DNA of 64,000 bases from Bradysia coprophila (lineage: Eukaryota > Arthropoda > Insecta > Diptera > Sciaridae), in NCBI RefSeq assembly GCF_014529535.1, contig NW_023503307.1, positions 451,414 through 515,413 on the forward strand. Reading direction: 5' to 3'. Of the stretch, positions 50,358 to 60,976 are shown one piece after another. The translations under genes and the position numbers were made by a program. Under the pieces are notes generated by a model. The model had not been told where the DNA came from, did no database searches, and saw nothing but the letters and a program-made list of their open reading frames with translations. Position 1 is the stretch's first letter, and every line of letters begins with the position of its first letter.

Positions 50358-50548
50358 CCAAAGCACCTAGCAGGGTAATAGAGGTTTTTACACGTCAAAT
50401 AGAGTAGTATTTTGATACCAATAATACCATTAGCAGCCTTAATGGTAATTTTGCAATGACATTAAGAGAAAAAAAGGTATGGAAATATTCGCATACTTCG
50501 ATTAACGTACTACTCTATTTTTTTCTATTACCCTGCTAGGTGCTTTGT
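50358..50548. mobile_element. MITE, about 190 bp
   Basis: The ends AAAGCACCTAGCAGGGTAAT are inverted and perfect over at least 20 bp, with pairing continuing through ATAGAGTAGTA. TTCCGGCC on the left and TTCTGGCC on the right may be a decayed 8-bp duplication. Confidence 0.8.
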
Positions 50549-50615
50549 TCTGGCCTAAAATAACCTAATTTGTCACATCTAAACGTAAAACGTCATTAAG
50601 GTAGGTCGTTCTAAT

Positions 50616-50777
50616 TTAGGCTGTATACTTTGGGGAGGTCACGCAGATGCAGATACGCGGGTTACACACCATGTTTCATACAAAAAATTCACAACGGCAT
50701 ACAAATTCAATTTTGGTGAATTGGTTTGTATGGAAAAGGTGTGTTTCTGCGTGACCTCCCCAAAGTATACAGCCTTG
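50616..50777. mobile_element. hAT-like MITE with 8-bp target duplication
   Basis: A 162-bp element with inverted ends AGGCTGTATACTTTGGGGAG, matched over about 29 bp. It is flanked by perfect 8-bp repeats GTTCTAAT at 50608-50615 and 50778-50785. An 8-bp duplication suits hAT. Confidence 0.87.
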
Positions 50778-50792
50778 GTTCTAATGTCTTAA

Positions 50793-50983
50793 AATAGTAC
50801 ATTACTATACCAGTGAATTTGATATCTCGTATCCATATGAGTAAAGGAATCCGAGGGCTACAGCCCGTTGATCGTGTAGTTATAAAATTATTTTGCGAGT
50901 ATAGTACGGTGTTTTACTTTATGAGCGGGAAAAGACTTTTCCGTAATGAGGGAAAAGGAATACACCCTCACTAGTAAAGTAAA
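50793..50983. repeat. Dispersed repeat, copy 2 (inverted relative to 46133-46307)
   Basis: It starts AATAGTACATTACTATACCA and ends CCTCACTAGTAAAGTAAA, the reverse of copy 1. It lies 8 bp beyond the target duplication of the neighbouring hAT-like MITE. It holds a segment absent from copy 1 (around CGAGGGCTACAGCCCG). Confidence 0.7.
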
Positions 50984-51108
50984 AATTTGTATTGCACCCA
51001 ATATAAACGAGACTACTGTGATATTTGTTTCTATATCATGCTTCATTTGCGGGAACAACAAAGATTAAATTTATGTCGAGTCCGAGTAAATTTCTTAAAT
51101 TACTTACT

Positions 51109-51302
51109 CCAACGCACTTCAAGCAAAAGTGGTACTCTAAATAGGGTACTGAAACTTGACAGTGCTCAATACAAAATTTTATTGTAAAAAGAGTGGTGAT
51201 AAAATTTCATACAAAAAGTACTCCATTTGGCAGCTGTTATCATACAAAAAGTACTCTATTTGACAGCTGTCATTAATAGCACCTTTGCTTGAAGTGCGTT
51301 GC
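51109..51302. mobile_element. MITE of the CAACGCACTTC family, copy 3
   Basis: A 194-bp element. The left end is CCAACGCACTTCAAGC and the right end is its inverse with one mismatch at the last base. It is flanked by TTACT (51104-51108 and 51303-51307). It has an internal duplication of CATACAAAAAGTACTC. Confidence 0.9.
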
Positions 51303-51438
51303 TTACTTAGCGCCTTTGTCAACCCAAGCAGGTTTTGGCTGACTATACTAACTTCCTCCATACAATAGGCATTTTTACAGTTCATACGGAACTTTTTTCT
51401 CAAAATTACGTTTGAGCACTTTTGTGGTATGAGTATGA

Positions 51439-51470
51439 AAGGTTCTGAAAGAACGTTCTTTCAGAACCTT
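51439..51470. repeat. 32-bp perfect palindrome flanked by a 9-bp direct repeat
   Basis: The palindrome is centred at 51454/51455, with a left half AAGGTTCTGAAAGAAC. TGAGTATGA directly precedes it (51430-51438) and recurs one base after it (51472-51480). Confidence 0.9.
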
Positions 51471-52275
51471 GTGAGTATGAGCATAGCACTGTCAGTGCGT
51501 TTGTATGAGTTTTTTTACAGAGAAAGAAAAATTATAATTGGTTCCATTAAAAAACTAAACAAAGTCTCATCGTAACGTAGTTTTATTAGAATTTAGCAAG
51601 CTTCAGGTACAGAAACGAAGGAGTGTTGAAATACGCCAGAACGCGTATTGGGACAAAAAAGAAAAAAATCATCGCATCGGGAATGGTAAATAACTAATTT
51701 TTTGTTCGAACATTCGATGTTGATTTGACGATCCAATGTTATCGTCAAAGCGATCGGCAACCGGCCTAAAAAGTTTCAGGTATTGCGTACCCTTGTAGAA
51801 ATTTACTCTTGGTAATAAATTTATCGGATCTTCTGGCAATGGAGATTTTTTCGATTTTAGTAACTAGCGATTGTGGTCCACGGGACACTCTATGAATAGC
51901 AGCATTTAAAAAATGAAGAATAGCGTGAATAGTGTCATGCCCGTGGTGTGGTCCCTTCATAGTAAACCCACAACAGCGAGTTCTTATACCTTTAAGCTTA
52001 GGCGGTAGTGGTCGCAGAAGTATTTTTCTTTAATCAGCCACTAGTGATGATACAACCAGGTTGGATCTATTTGTTGTCTTGTGTGTCTGGCCTAGTACTA
52101 AAGTCACCTAATATTTGAAAGAAATTTATCGCTTATCGCAGAAGATATTCGATAAAAAGTTGTTCAGCCAGTGCTACATTTTCAAACAGATCTCTATCGC
52201 TAACACGACACTTCAAAGGTCGAGCTCGTAATGAAACAAAAATTCATTGAAATAAATTCGCTAATTCAGCCTTAA

Positions 52276-54060
52276 GAGTGATATCGCCAAAACTTGAACC
52301 AATTTTGGTGAAAATGAATACCATGGTTCGGCGATCCGGGCAAGCTATAGCTCGTTTGAATCGTCTTTCAATTCTGAGAAATAGGGATCTTTTACTTTTT
52401 CTGTTAGTTTCCCATTTTCGGAGTGAACACGTGAAAGTAATAGCATGTCAATGGGTCGTGAAAACAGTTTTTCGGTGATAGCTCGAGATAGAAATCTTTC
52501 TAAAATGTGAAATGTTGTAGGAATATAGGCCTCTAGCAGACCTTCAAAACGAGTATAATCATCGGTAAGGACAGCCACCCGTTCTGGACTTATGACCCAA
52601 AATATGGTGAATGTTTGGACAGTGCTGCTGGCTTGCAACAGAACTTTTCCGCGGAACTGACTATAGGGTGTTGCAGCTGGACTTACCCTCTTTCGTTCCA
52701 CGTATAATACACCCCAGAAAAATTGTGTTGCAAGCCACAAAGTTAGTCGAAGTAAAATGTCGCTCCAATAGACCCATATTTTTCAGTGTTTTCAACTTGT
52801 TTTTGGTGTTCAAACAGGCTGGAGCGATAGGAATGAAATAAACTAAATCAAAATTACATGTTCAGCTCGAAATTGTGCTGAACCGTGCGATCATTGTCCT
52901 TGAAAATGTTGCTTTCCTCCTACTTCGTAGTAGGTGGAAAACATCATTTATTTGACTTCATAAAAATATCAGGAACTCAATTGCTTTCACCGAATATGGG
53001 CTTATTGTAAAGCAGAGATGCGCATCGTTCATTTGCAGTCAATAAATGGTCACCCAAGATGTAATTTGTACTTCACAAGAGGTCACGACCGTTCCCAGCT
53101 ATGGAAAATGTATGAAAAATCGAGTTTTTTTACAAAAATATTTTTTCTGTGGAGATTTTAACTGCTTTTAGTTAAGGTCTTAAGCTATGTATTCTTAAAA
53201 CAATTGTTTTTGTGAAAAAAACTGGATTTTTGACACATTTTCTATAGCTGGGAACGGTCGTGACCTCTTGTGAAGTACAAATTAAATCTTGGGTGACCAT
53301 TTATTGACTGTAAATGAACGATGCGCATCTCTGCTTTACAAAAAGCCCATATTCGGTGAAAGCAATTGAGTTCCTGATATTTTTATGAAGTCAAATAAAT
53401 GATGTTTTCCACCTACTACGAAGTAGGAGGAAAGCAACATTTTCAAGGACAATGATCGCACGGTTCAGCACAATTTCGAGCTGAACATGTAATTTTGATT
53501 TAGTTTATTTCATTCCTATCGCTCCAGCCTGTTTGAACACCAAAAACAAGTTGAAAACACTGAAAAATATGGGTCTATTGGAGCGACATTTTACTTCGAC
53601 TAACTTTGTGGCTTGCAACACAATTTTTCTGGGGTGTATTATACGAGGAACGAAAGAGGGTAAGTCCAGCTACAACACCCTATAGTCAGTTCCGCGGAAA
53701 AGTTTTGTTGCAAGCCAGCAGCACTGTCCAAACATTCACCATATTTTGAGTCATAAGTCCAGAACGGGTAGCTGTCCTTACCGATGATTATACTCGTTTT
53801 GAAGGTCTGCTAGAGGCCTATATTCCTACAACATTTCACATTTTAGAAAGATTTCTATCTCGAGCTATCACCGAAAAACTGTTTTCACGACCCATTGACA
53901 TGCTATTACTTTCACGTGTTCACTCCGAAAATGGGAAACTAACAGAAAAAGTAAAAGATCCCTATTTCTCAGAATTGAATGACGATTCAAACGAGCTATA
54001 GCTTGCCCGAATCGCTGAGCCGTTGTTTTGAAATTGGTTCAAGTTTTGGCGATATCACTC
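52276..54060. mobile_element. Giant hairpin element with TTAA flanks, arms about 860 bp
   Basis: The left arm (52276 to about 53141) and right arm (about 53205 to 54060) are near-perfect reverse complements around a loop of about 63 bp. The ends start GAGTGATATCGCC and are bordered by TTAA (52272-52275 and 54061-54064). They match the ends of the element at 35459-37395. An open frame of about 130 codons runs outward in the left arm (52740-52345 minus). The right arm carries its mirror copy with a stop. No transposase family is recognised. Confidence 0.9.
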
Positions 54061-54066
54061 TTAAGG

Positions 54067-54128
54067 CCAGGTTAAGGCGTTTACTATTGCAAAATGTTCA
54101 CATTGCGATATAAAGTGCCTTAACCTGG
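54067..54128. repeat. 62-bp mini inverted repeat
   Basis: CCAGGTTAAGGC at 54067-54078 pairs perfectly with GCCTTAACCTGG at 54117-54128. It begins two bases after the TTAA that ends the giant hairpin element. Confidence 0.6.
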
Positions 54129-54747
54129 TTTTAAGTCAATTAATAAGGTCACACATCACACTGGAGTGAGAAAATCAGGTAGGTGGAAATAAAACGCAAA
54201 CATTTAACGAACTTCAATAAATCTAGCGACCAGCTAGTCTCTTTTTTAATTTGTAATAATAAATGTGAAAAAAAAAACAACTTAACCTAAAATTCTGATT
54301 CAGCTAAATTGATTTTTTAAGAGAAATAAAAAAAACATTAAATTTGACCGTAATAAGTAGATAAGGGTAGTGAACCGGATAATAATTAATCAAAGAAAAA
54401 TTAGAGGAAGGAAAATTAAGCTTCAACAAAGAAAATACTCTTTCCAAAAATGAAAGATTGCAGAAATTGTTAACAGACTGCGCAGAGATAACAAACTTCA
54501 CGCGACATTCTCGGCACATTTTGTCATTTTGAAGAATTTCAATATTTTTGTTTGTTTCTTCCCAATAAGTAAAAGTAACTCGAACGATAAGTTAAATTAT
54601 GAATTTCATAGCAAGCGCCATACAATGTCGCTGCATTATTTTATATGTTAGTCTAAGTATTGGAATTATTGCGTATATTGGTCATCCATTTTTGATTGCT
54701 ACTTTTGAAACAGAAACCAATCCCAACGACATTCGGACAAGCTTCAG

Positions 54748-57700
54748 TTACTGTTCGTTCGGTGTGTATGGTGTTGACGGCAGTTCTGGTTCGGATACAA
54801 TGTAATTCCCATATGTTGGCGTCGATGGCATTGGTGCAGCCGACACTGTCGATCCGGACGCCTGAATAGGCATCGGCATGGTTGAATGAATCGGTACGAT
54901 TGAAGGTGGATACCAAGAACCCTGCGGAAAAAACATATCCACCATAGTTAACCACACACAATGTTACCAGTTAGCCGTTTGACATTATATCCCAATTATG
55001 ATACCCAAGCTTTAAATGAAATCAGGGAACTACCGACCGATAGAAATACTATTGGTAGTGTCCAGTGTAACACACCAATTTCCATATATGGCGACGTCAC
55101 AATACAAAGATCGGTTAAAATAATTTTTTTTGTTTGTTTACCTGATGTTGTCCGATTTGTAACGGCGGCATTTGACTTTGGTAATAGAAGCCACCATGTG
55201 GATTATAGTATGGATACGTTTGTGTCAGATCGCTATCGACATTCAACGGTTCAGCGTACATCATTCCGCCTGGTACTGGAACCGGATACGAAGCAAAATC
55301 TGCGAACATTTAATTTCGTGAAATTGTTTCAACTGAACACAATGCAGTTCGTGTTTCGTACTGTCATTAACTTGCGGATACATTCCGTACACGAGTGGTA
55401 CACCGTACATTCCAGGATCACCACCATCCGTATAAATGGGCTGCGGTGCCGGCATCATCGTCGGTAATGATGGATCGTATTCGGATGTTCTGACATTCGG
55501 GTCAGCAGTAGGTACTGCATCCGGGTAATCTGTTGTTGCTTGGTTGTAGTTGTCCGGTGCCTTCTGTTGATTAGTTTTTGATGCATCTGAATCGCCAAAT
55601 TGACGTTTGCCTTTATTAAAGTCTGTGCGATAGTTCCGGTTGTTCGTCTTTTTGTGTGCATTCACCGCGTTGGGATTGAACATTCGACGGTATTGATTCT
55701 GGCCTTCATTCGGCTTATTCTACAGATAAGGTTTTATATGACAAAACGATAAGACAAAACGCAAATACACGTACGGTATGTTGCTGCTGTTGTTGATCTC
55801 TTCCTGCGAATGAAATAGATCTACTAAAGTCATTCGCCAGTTCGCCCATGTCTTGGAAGTTATCGTAATAGCCTCCAGAGTATCGATTTTGGCGTGCCGG
55901 AAATGCGTCATTTATTATCCCCTGAAACATTGCGGAAACGGCTTTGCGAGGAAAGCGGTAGTGCATGTAACGCATGTATTCATGACCCAAATTATAAAAG
56001 AATCGAAGCGTCCCATAATCCACTCCTTTAAAACGGGGAAACAAATTCGTGAGCTTGATTTTGGATTCTATGGACAAAACTTACCTCTTAGATCGCTACC
56101 ATCTGGAAACACGCTTGGCTGAGCATTCAAATTTGGTGGATACACTGACCGTAGTAATTCCTTATTTTTGATCATTGACTGCAAAGGGACGAAGTGGCCG
56201 TGGCCGCCTAAAACGCAAATGTTCATTAAACCAGCCAATTGAGAACGTTAGCTCAAACACTCACCATAGCCTTGAGCCATAGATCCAACGTCCATCTCTA
56301 CATTGTCCATATGTGAAAAGACAACCGCCGCATTCGATCTTTCCACGTAAGGCATATTGGTCGGATTTCCATAATGTACGCGCGGCTCAAATTCAACATT
56401 CGCCAATTCGGCTCCGGTTTTACCTGTGGTCTTAGGATCAGCGGTCGGATTGGGACGTTTAGCTGTGGAAGTCTTATTATTATCCGGTTTCATCGACTTT
56501 TCCCCGCCACCAGGATTTTGATTCGACTTTTTCGCCGGAGCATTTTTATTCGGCTGATTATTTCCTCCGGCATTTTCGTCATTCTTCGACCAACGGTTCG
56601 ATGCATACTGTGGTTGCGTAATGTACTCATGATACTGATCCGGAATGTGCATTGGTTTGGTGAAATAACGAATGTCCAGATAGGCTTCGTCGTCCTCAAT
56701 TTTCGAGCATTTGTAGCTGAGCTTACAGAGTTCATTCGAACGTCCGTTGTTGCTGTTTCGCTTTCTCTTCTTATCGGTGCGATAGCGATGCTGAGGATTC
56801 GTCGGTACCATCCACGTAACAGATGGAATGGTTTGGATTGCTGATATCGGAACTAGCCGATAATCTCCCAATGTTTCAACGTACACAACACATGAATTCT
56901 TTTGCGGACGCATCTCTTGGATGTGACAATAAGACGATTTATGATTTGGATCGATGTTGTCGATAATACATTTGACGCCGACCTAGAAAGTTTTAGCATA
57001 AGATCGCTGTTATGAAACGGAAAATGCTTGAGATTCGATAAAATTTCTTGAAAAATTGGGATCTTCAAGAATTTGTATCGTAGGAAAGCAGTGCAGAGGA
57101 AAACAACCATTCTTCAATTCATGTGATTTACCAGCAATGGACGGCGAAAAAAAACCTTAAAAAGCATTTTACCTGCAACGAATCGCCCTGCGACCATTGT
57201 TTAAAACGTGCACTCCTACGTGCATCTCCCCAGACGTCAAATTCAATGTTCCGATAGATGTGAGTGTCCAACGCTTTAGCAACCTTATATGAAAAAGGTT
57301 TTATGTCTGAAAGAAGATAATTTTTATGTTTAACAATGTGAGAAATCACTTTTTCCATCCGATCATTTTAAGGACTTATAGCTGCTCAAAGGAGGTAAAA
57401 TTTCCACTTTTCAGATTATCACAACCAGAAATTGACCAATTTCCCGTCTACCAAAGTTTTCAAATAAGGGAAACCAGCACGGTACTCACTTTCGTCGAGC
57501 AACTGACGCACACAAGAGACATTTCTGCGCGGTAACGATGAAGCATAAATGTGATCCGAAAAGGTCCACGAATCCCCGGCTGGCTGTGGAAGCAAGAATT
57601 CCTCCAACTCAACCATTTTCTCGAATCGTTTGTTGTGGAAGTGGCAGAACAAATAGTTCTTCAAAATGCATTCCGTTTCGTCTGGAAAACAAAGGTTCCA

Positions 57701-58562
57701 ATTCAAAAATAATTTCCAAGTGAAGAAGTTGGCACCGCTGCAACCATCGATTTACCTGCATGATCCAATATAAAATGTCTTCCATCTGATAGCGTCAAAC
57801 TCTCCTGCGACTCATCGAACGGCGACACTTCAATCTGGCTGATGTGAGTACCTTCAGGTGGATCATGGAGCATTCGCTCAACGGCATACACAACATCGGG
57901 CAATTTGAACACGTGACTATACAGAATCTCATACGTAAGAGCTGGAAAAATGAGAATAAAAGGATACATTAGGCAACGTCGTGTCAAGTGTGCTCACTTA
58001 CAAAATATGAACTTACACTGACTAAATGCAACGGATTCGATGTACGATTTCTGAAAAACTGTGTCAAAGTGTTTGGGAGGGGCATAAAACACTAGAAACG
58101 TATCTTCGAATTCCTTTTCGTAAACGAACCAATCGCCCATAGTGCCACCTTCCAACAGGAACACATTTCTTTTGAAACGGTACGCCAACGCCGTAAGTTC
58201 CGTAAGTGTGCCGAAAGTCCTAGGTTTCGCCAATTTCGCCAAATACTCTTCGAAGGTTAAAGTGGTACCGACTACCTGTAATGTCCGATTGAGCATATCA
58301 AAATCAACGACACAGACAACGTAAAATGTTGTGACCTTACCACCTTTTCGTAGATACTTGGATACATGGCCATGTATCGAACACAAAAATCTCTGATGTC
58401 CAGATGATGGATTTGAGCGCCATACATTTGTTCAGAAATGACGCGAAACAGAGAAGTTGCATCCCGAGCGGTATGCTTTCGATAGAAACCGATTTGGTCC
58501 AAATGCTTGTCAAATGGATCTGGCGCCTCTATACTGCCCGTTGTGAAATACCGGTCTTTCAT
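54748..58562 (-). CDS. otu: Ovarian tumour (OTU) protein with OTU and Tudor-like domains
   Basis: Eleven exons on the minus strand: 58562-58341, 58275-58017, 57941-57756, 57681-57490, 57306-57173, 56982-56265, 56207-56085, 56025-55775, 55719 to about 55362, 55299-55142 and 54921-54748. They give about 924 residues; fly OTU is about 850. OTU is a deubiquitinase-fold protein needed in the female germline. The OTU domain (about 15-150) holds YRKHTARDATSLFRVISEQ, with Ser where the usual catalytic Cys would be, as in fly OTU. A Tudor-like domain begins exon 6 (GVKCIIDNIDPNHKSSYCHI). A Pro/Asn/Gln-rich disordered tail includes the conserved LRFFYNLGHEYMR. The ATG at 58562 is chosen because MKDRYFTTGSIEAPDPFD aligns with the family start. 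The exon 9 donor is uncertain: GTACGA at 55361 keeps frame, GTTAAT does not. Confidence 0.95.
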
Positions 58563-59628
58563 GATGAATTGAAACCAAATTCGCTCACGTTGATGTGTTA
58601 CGCAATATGCTAAGCTACAGTTCAATGGCAATATTTTGATGTCTTCCGGATGTAGCAGTTGGAAAAACAAAGGAAATCAAAGATCAGTCACCGAATTTCG
58701 TAGAGCGAAAAAAACTTTTGTTTTGTTAGGTTATGAAGCACGAATTAGCTGCACGGACGAAGATTCGAAAAACGGGGGAACAAAATACAAAATAAATTCG
58801 GTAGACACTAGTTCTCACATCGAAAATTCGCAAACAAGTATAAATGCCTCACATCACATCCCAGCAATTTGTAGATTTATACTTTGTCGTAATTTAATTG
58901 ATCGTTCCGCCATTGTAAATAGCACGTGTCTTTTCTCACCTGATTTTATTATTTCTCGTATTACGTTCGACGGTAAAGCGCAATTGCTCTGATTTAGATT
59001 TTCAGCCGAAAATTTTTCGAAACAACATTTAACGTTTAATTAAATTGAACACACAACTGACAAATTCAAATGTTGAACTGAGACATTTCTTGCATTTATG
59101 AAAGAACCTGCAACGGAGTAGTTGATCTAATTCCTGTTGTTGTAATGAGTGTCAGAGTAATTCAAGTGAATTCGTTTTTCCGTTTGGAACAATATTATTT
59201 AGACTGAAATAGAAAATGGAGTAAAGTTGTTGGTGCCGCTTTGTCTTAATGACAATTGAATGTTTTCTTGTTCTACTGTCTAGAACTTCATTGGTGGATG
59301 ATTTTATTTGAAAAACAGTTTCAAAACGTTGAAAACGCAGTCGATTGAATGTTAAGTTACATTCACACGATCTACACCACAACGCAGTTAGTGCACGTTA
59401 TTTAAGAGAAAGCTTTTTTTGGATAGTCGCGAGAGTACAAGTGTTGACTTCTAATCGATTTTTGATTTTAGTGGCCAGTCGGGATACTGGTTTTATTTCG
59501 ATTTTCTCATCCTTTCGTTACAGAAAATGAAACATCAACTCATACTCTTTACGTGCCTAAAATGACTTTACGGCCACGGTGCGGTTGAATGAATTTTAAC
59601 TGATTATTTCGATGCACTTTTGATATTT
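58563..59628. other. otu 5' flank, no recognised gene
   Basis: The otu frame stays open upstream of the ATG to about 58670 without conserved sequence. A plus-strand frame at 58636-58992 resembles nothing known and overlaps the probable otu promoter. Confidence 0.55.
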
Positions 59629-60646
59629 TTGGATATTATTAGTCAGCTCGGAGCCCTGAACAAGGTTCCACAAAAATTTTTCATTTTCATCCGTACCGTC
59701 GGTGACAGTGGTGCATAGCCTATCCTGTCGACAGAGAGAGTGGTACAAAACTGGTTATGGTTGCAATCGGTCGTGCCTGAAATTCTAATAAAAATTGTAT
59801 AAAAATTGTTCACCATTAGTGCAAGGGAAGCCGGCAGAGACACGCTAAAGTTTAAAAAACGTGATTTTCAAACAGTCATACAGGCGTGGATACTTGAGGG
59901 ATGAAGCTAATAGATAGTTATTGCAGTAGAGCAACATCTTTTTTACCAATTACAAAAAAAAAGATTTTTGGGGACAGTCTACGTAGAGGCCGACAGTAGC
60001 TCAAAGTTTTCCCCTCATATTTGGTAAAATTTGCGAGTTTCAGAGGCACCTGAAACCCACTCTTTCAAATTTTTTGTTATTAAAATGGGTAATTCTGAAA
60101 TGCTGGAAGTCTCAGCTGTCCATTGACACCACACTTGCAATGACTCATGTCAACAGTGCCGACATGTTGCGTGACTAAGTGAAATGTGTCCTTCTACGAC
60201 CAAAAAATTTGAAAGAGCGGGTTTCAGGTGCCTCTGAAACTCGCAAATTTTACCAAATATGAGGGAAAACTTTGAGCTACTGTCGGCCTCTGCGTAGACT
60301 GTCTCCAAAAATAATTTTTTGGTCATTGGTAGAGGAGATGTTGCTTTACTGAGAGAACTATTTATTAGCTTCATGCCTCAAGTATCCACGCCTGTATGAC
60401 TGTTTGAAAATCACGTTTTTTTAAATTTAGCGTGTCTCTCCTGGCTTCCCTTGCACTAACGGTAAATTTTTTTTGTACGATTGTTATTAGAATTTCAGGC
60501 ACTACCGATTGCAACCATAACCAGTTTTCCACCACTCCCTCTGTAGACAGGATGGGCTATGCACCACTGTCACCGACGGTACGGATGAAAATCTAAAATT
60601 TTTGTGGAACCTTGTTCAGGGCTCCGAGCTGACTAATAATATCCAA
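59629..60646. mobile_element. Giant hairpin element between otu and Edem2
   Basis: The left arm (59629-60076) and right arm (60201-60646) are near-perfect reverse complements of about 447 bp around a 124-bp loop. The ends read TTGGATATTATTAGTCAGCT. A few indels and substitutions separate the arms. No clear target duplication or coding region was seen. Confidence 0.87.
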
Positions 60647-60976
60647 GCAAGCTCTTTCCAAGGTAGAAAATTGTGTCAATGTCAATGTCATAACCGAATC
60701 AGATGTGCGGTAACACGAAAGTTTGTTACAAACGCCATTTGCTCCCGTTGACACCAGTCACCAGCTAAAACCAATGTAGATGTAGTGTGAATGTGAAAGA
60801 CCCTTTTAAAGAACTAACGTGTCCGTGATGTTTTATTCCATTCTAACATTGTAAAATTCACTTTTCCATCAACGAACAGGATTGCGTAGGTGTCCCGTTG
60901 GTTGTATCATTAGGAAAAATAAAAAACGAATTGAATTTGGTAAACGAAACAAATTTATTTTGATTTTTAATTTTGC

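Larger units (their letters stand above)
45432..52275. other. Gene-poor intergenic region with several MITEs
   Basis: No protein-coding gene is recognisable in 6.8 kb. The stretch holds a pair of inverted dispersed repeats (46133-46307 and 50793-50983), two adjoining hairpins (46544-46893), three MITEs and a 32-bp palindrome, listed separately. About 47000-50300 shows nothing but AT-rich DNA. Confidence 0.6.

Noticed and set aside
46133..50983. One large composite transposon bounded by the inverted dispersed pair
   Set aside because: The 4.5 kb between the copies holds no transposase, and each copy looks complete by itself.
54961..55457. Plus-strand frame of 168 codons (54961-55467) across otu exons
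   Set aside because: It is antisense to well-supported otu exons 9 and 10 and the intron between them.
58636..58992. 118-codon plus-strand frame upstream of otu
   Set aside because: It overlaps the otu 5' flank and has no recognisable domain.
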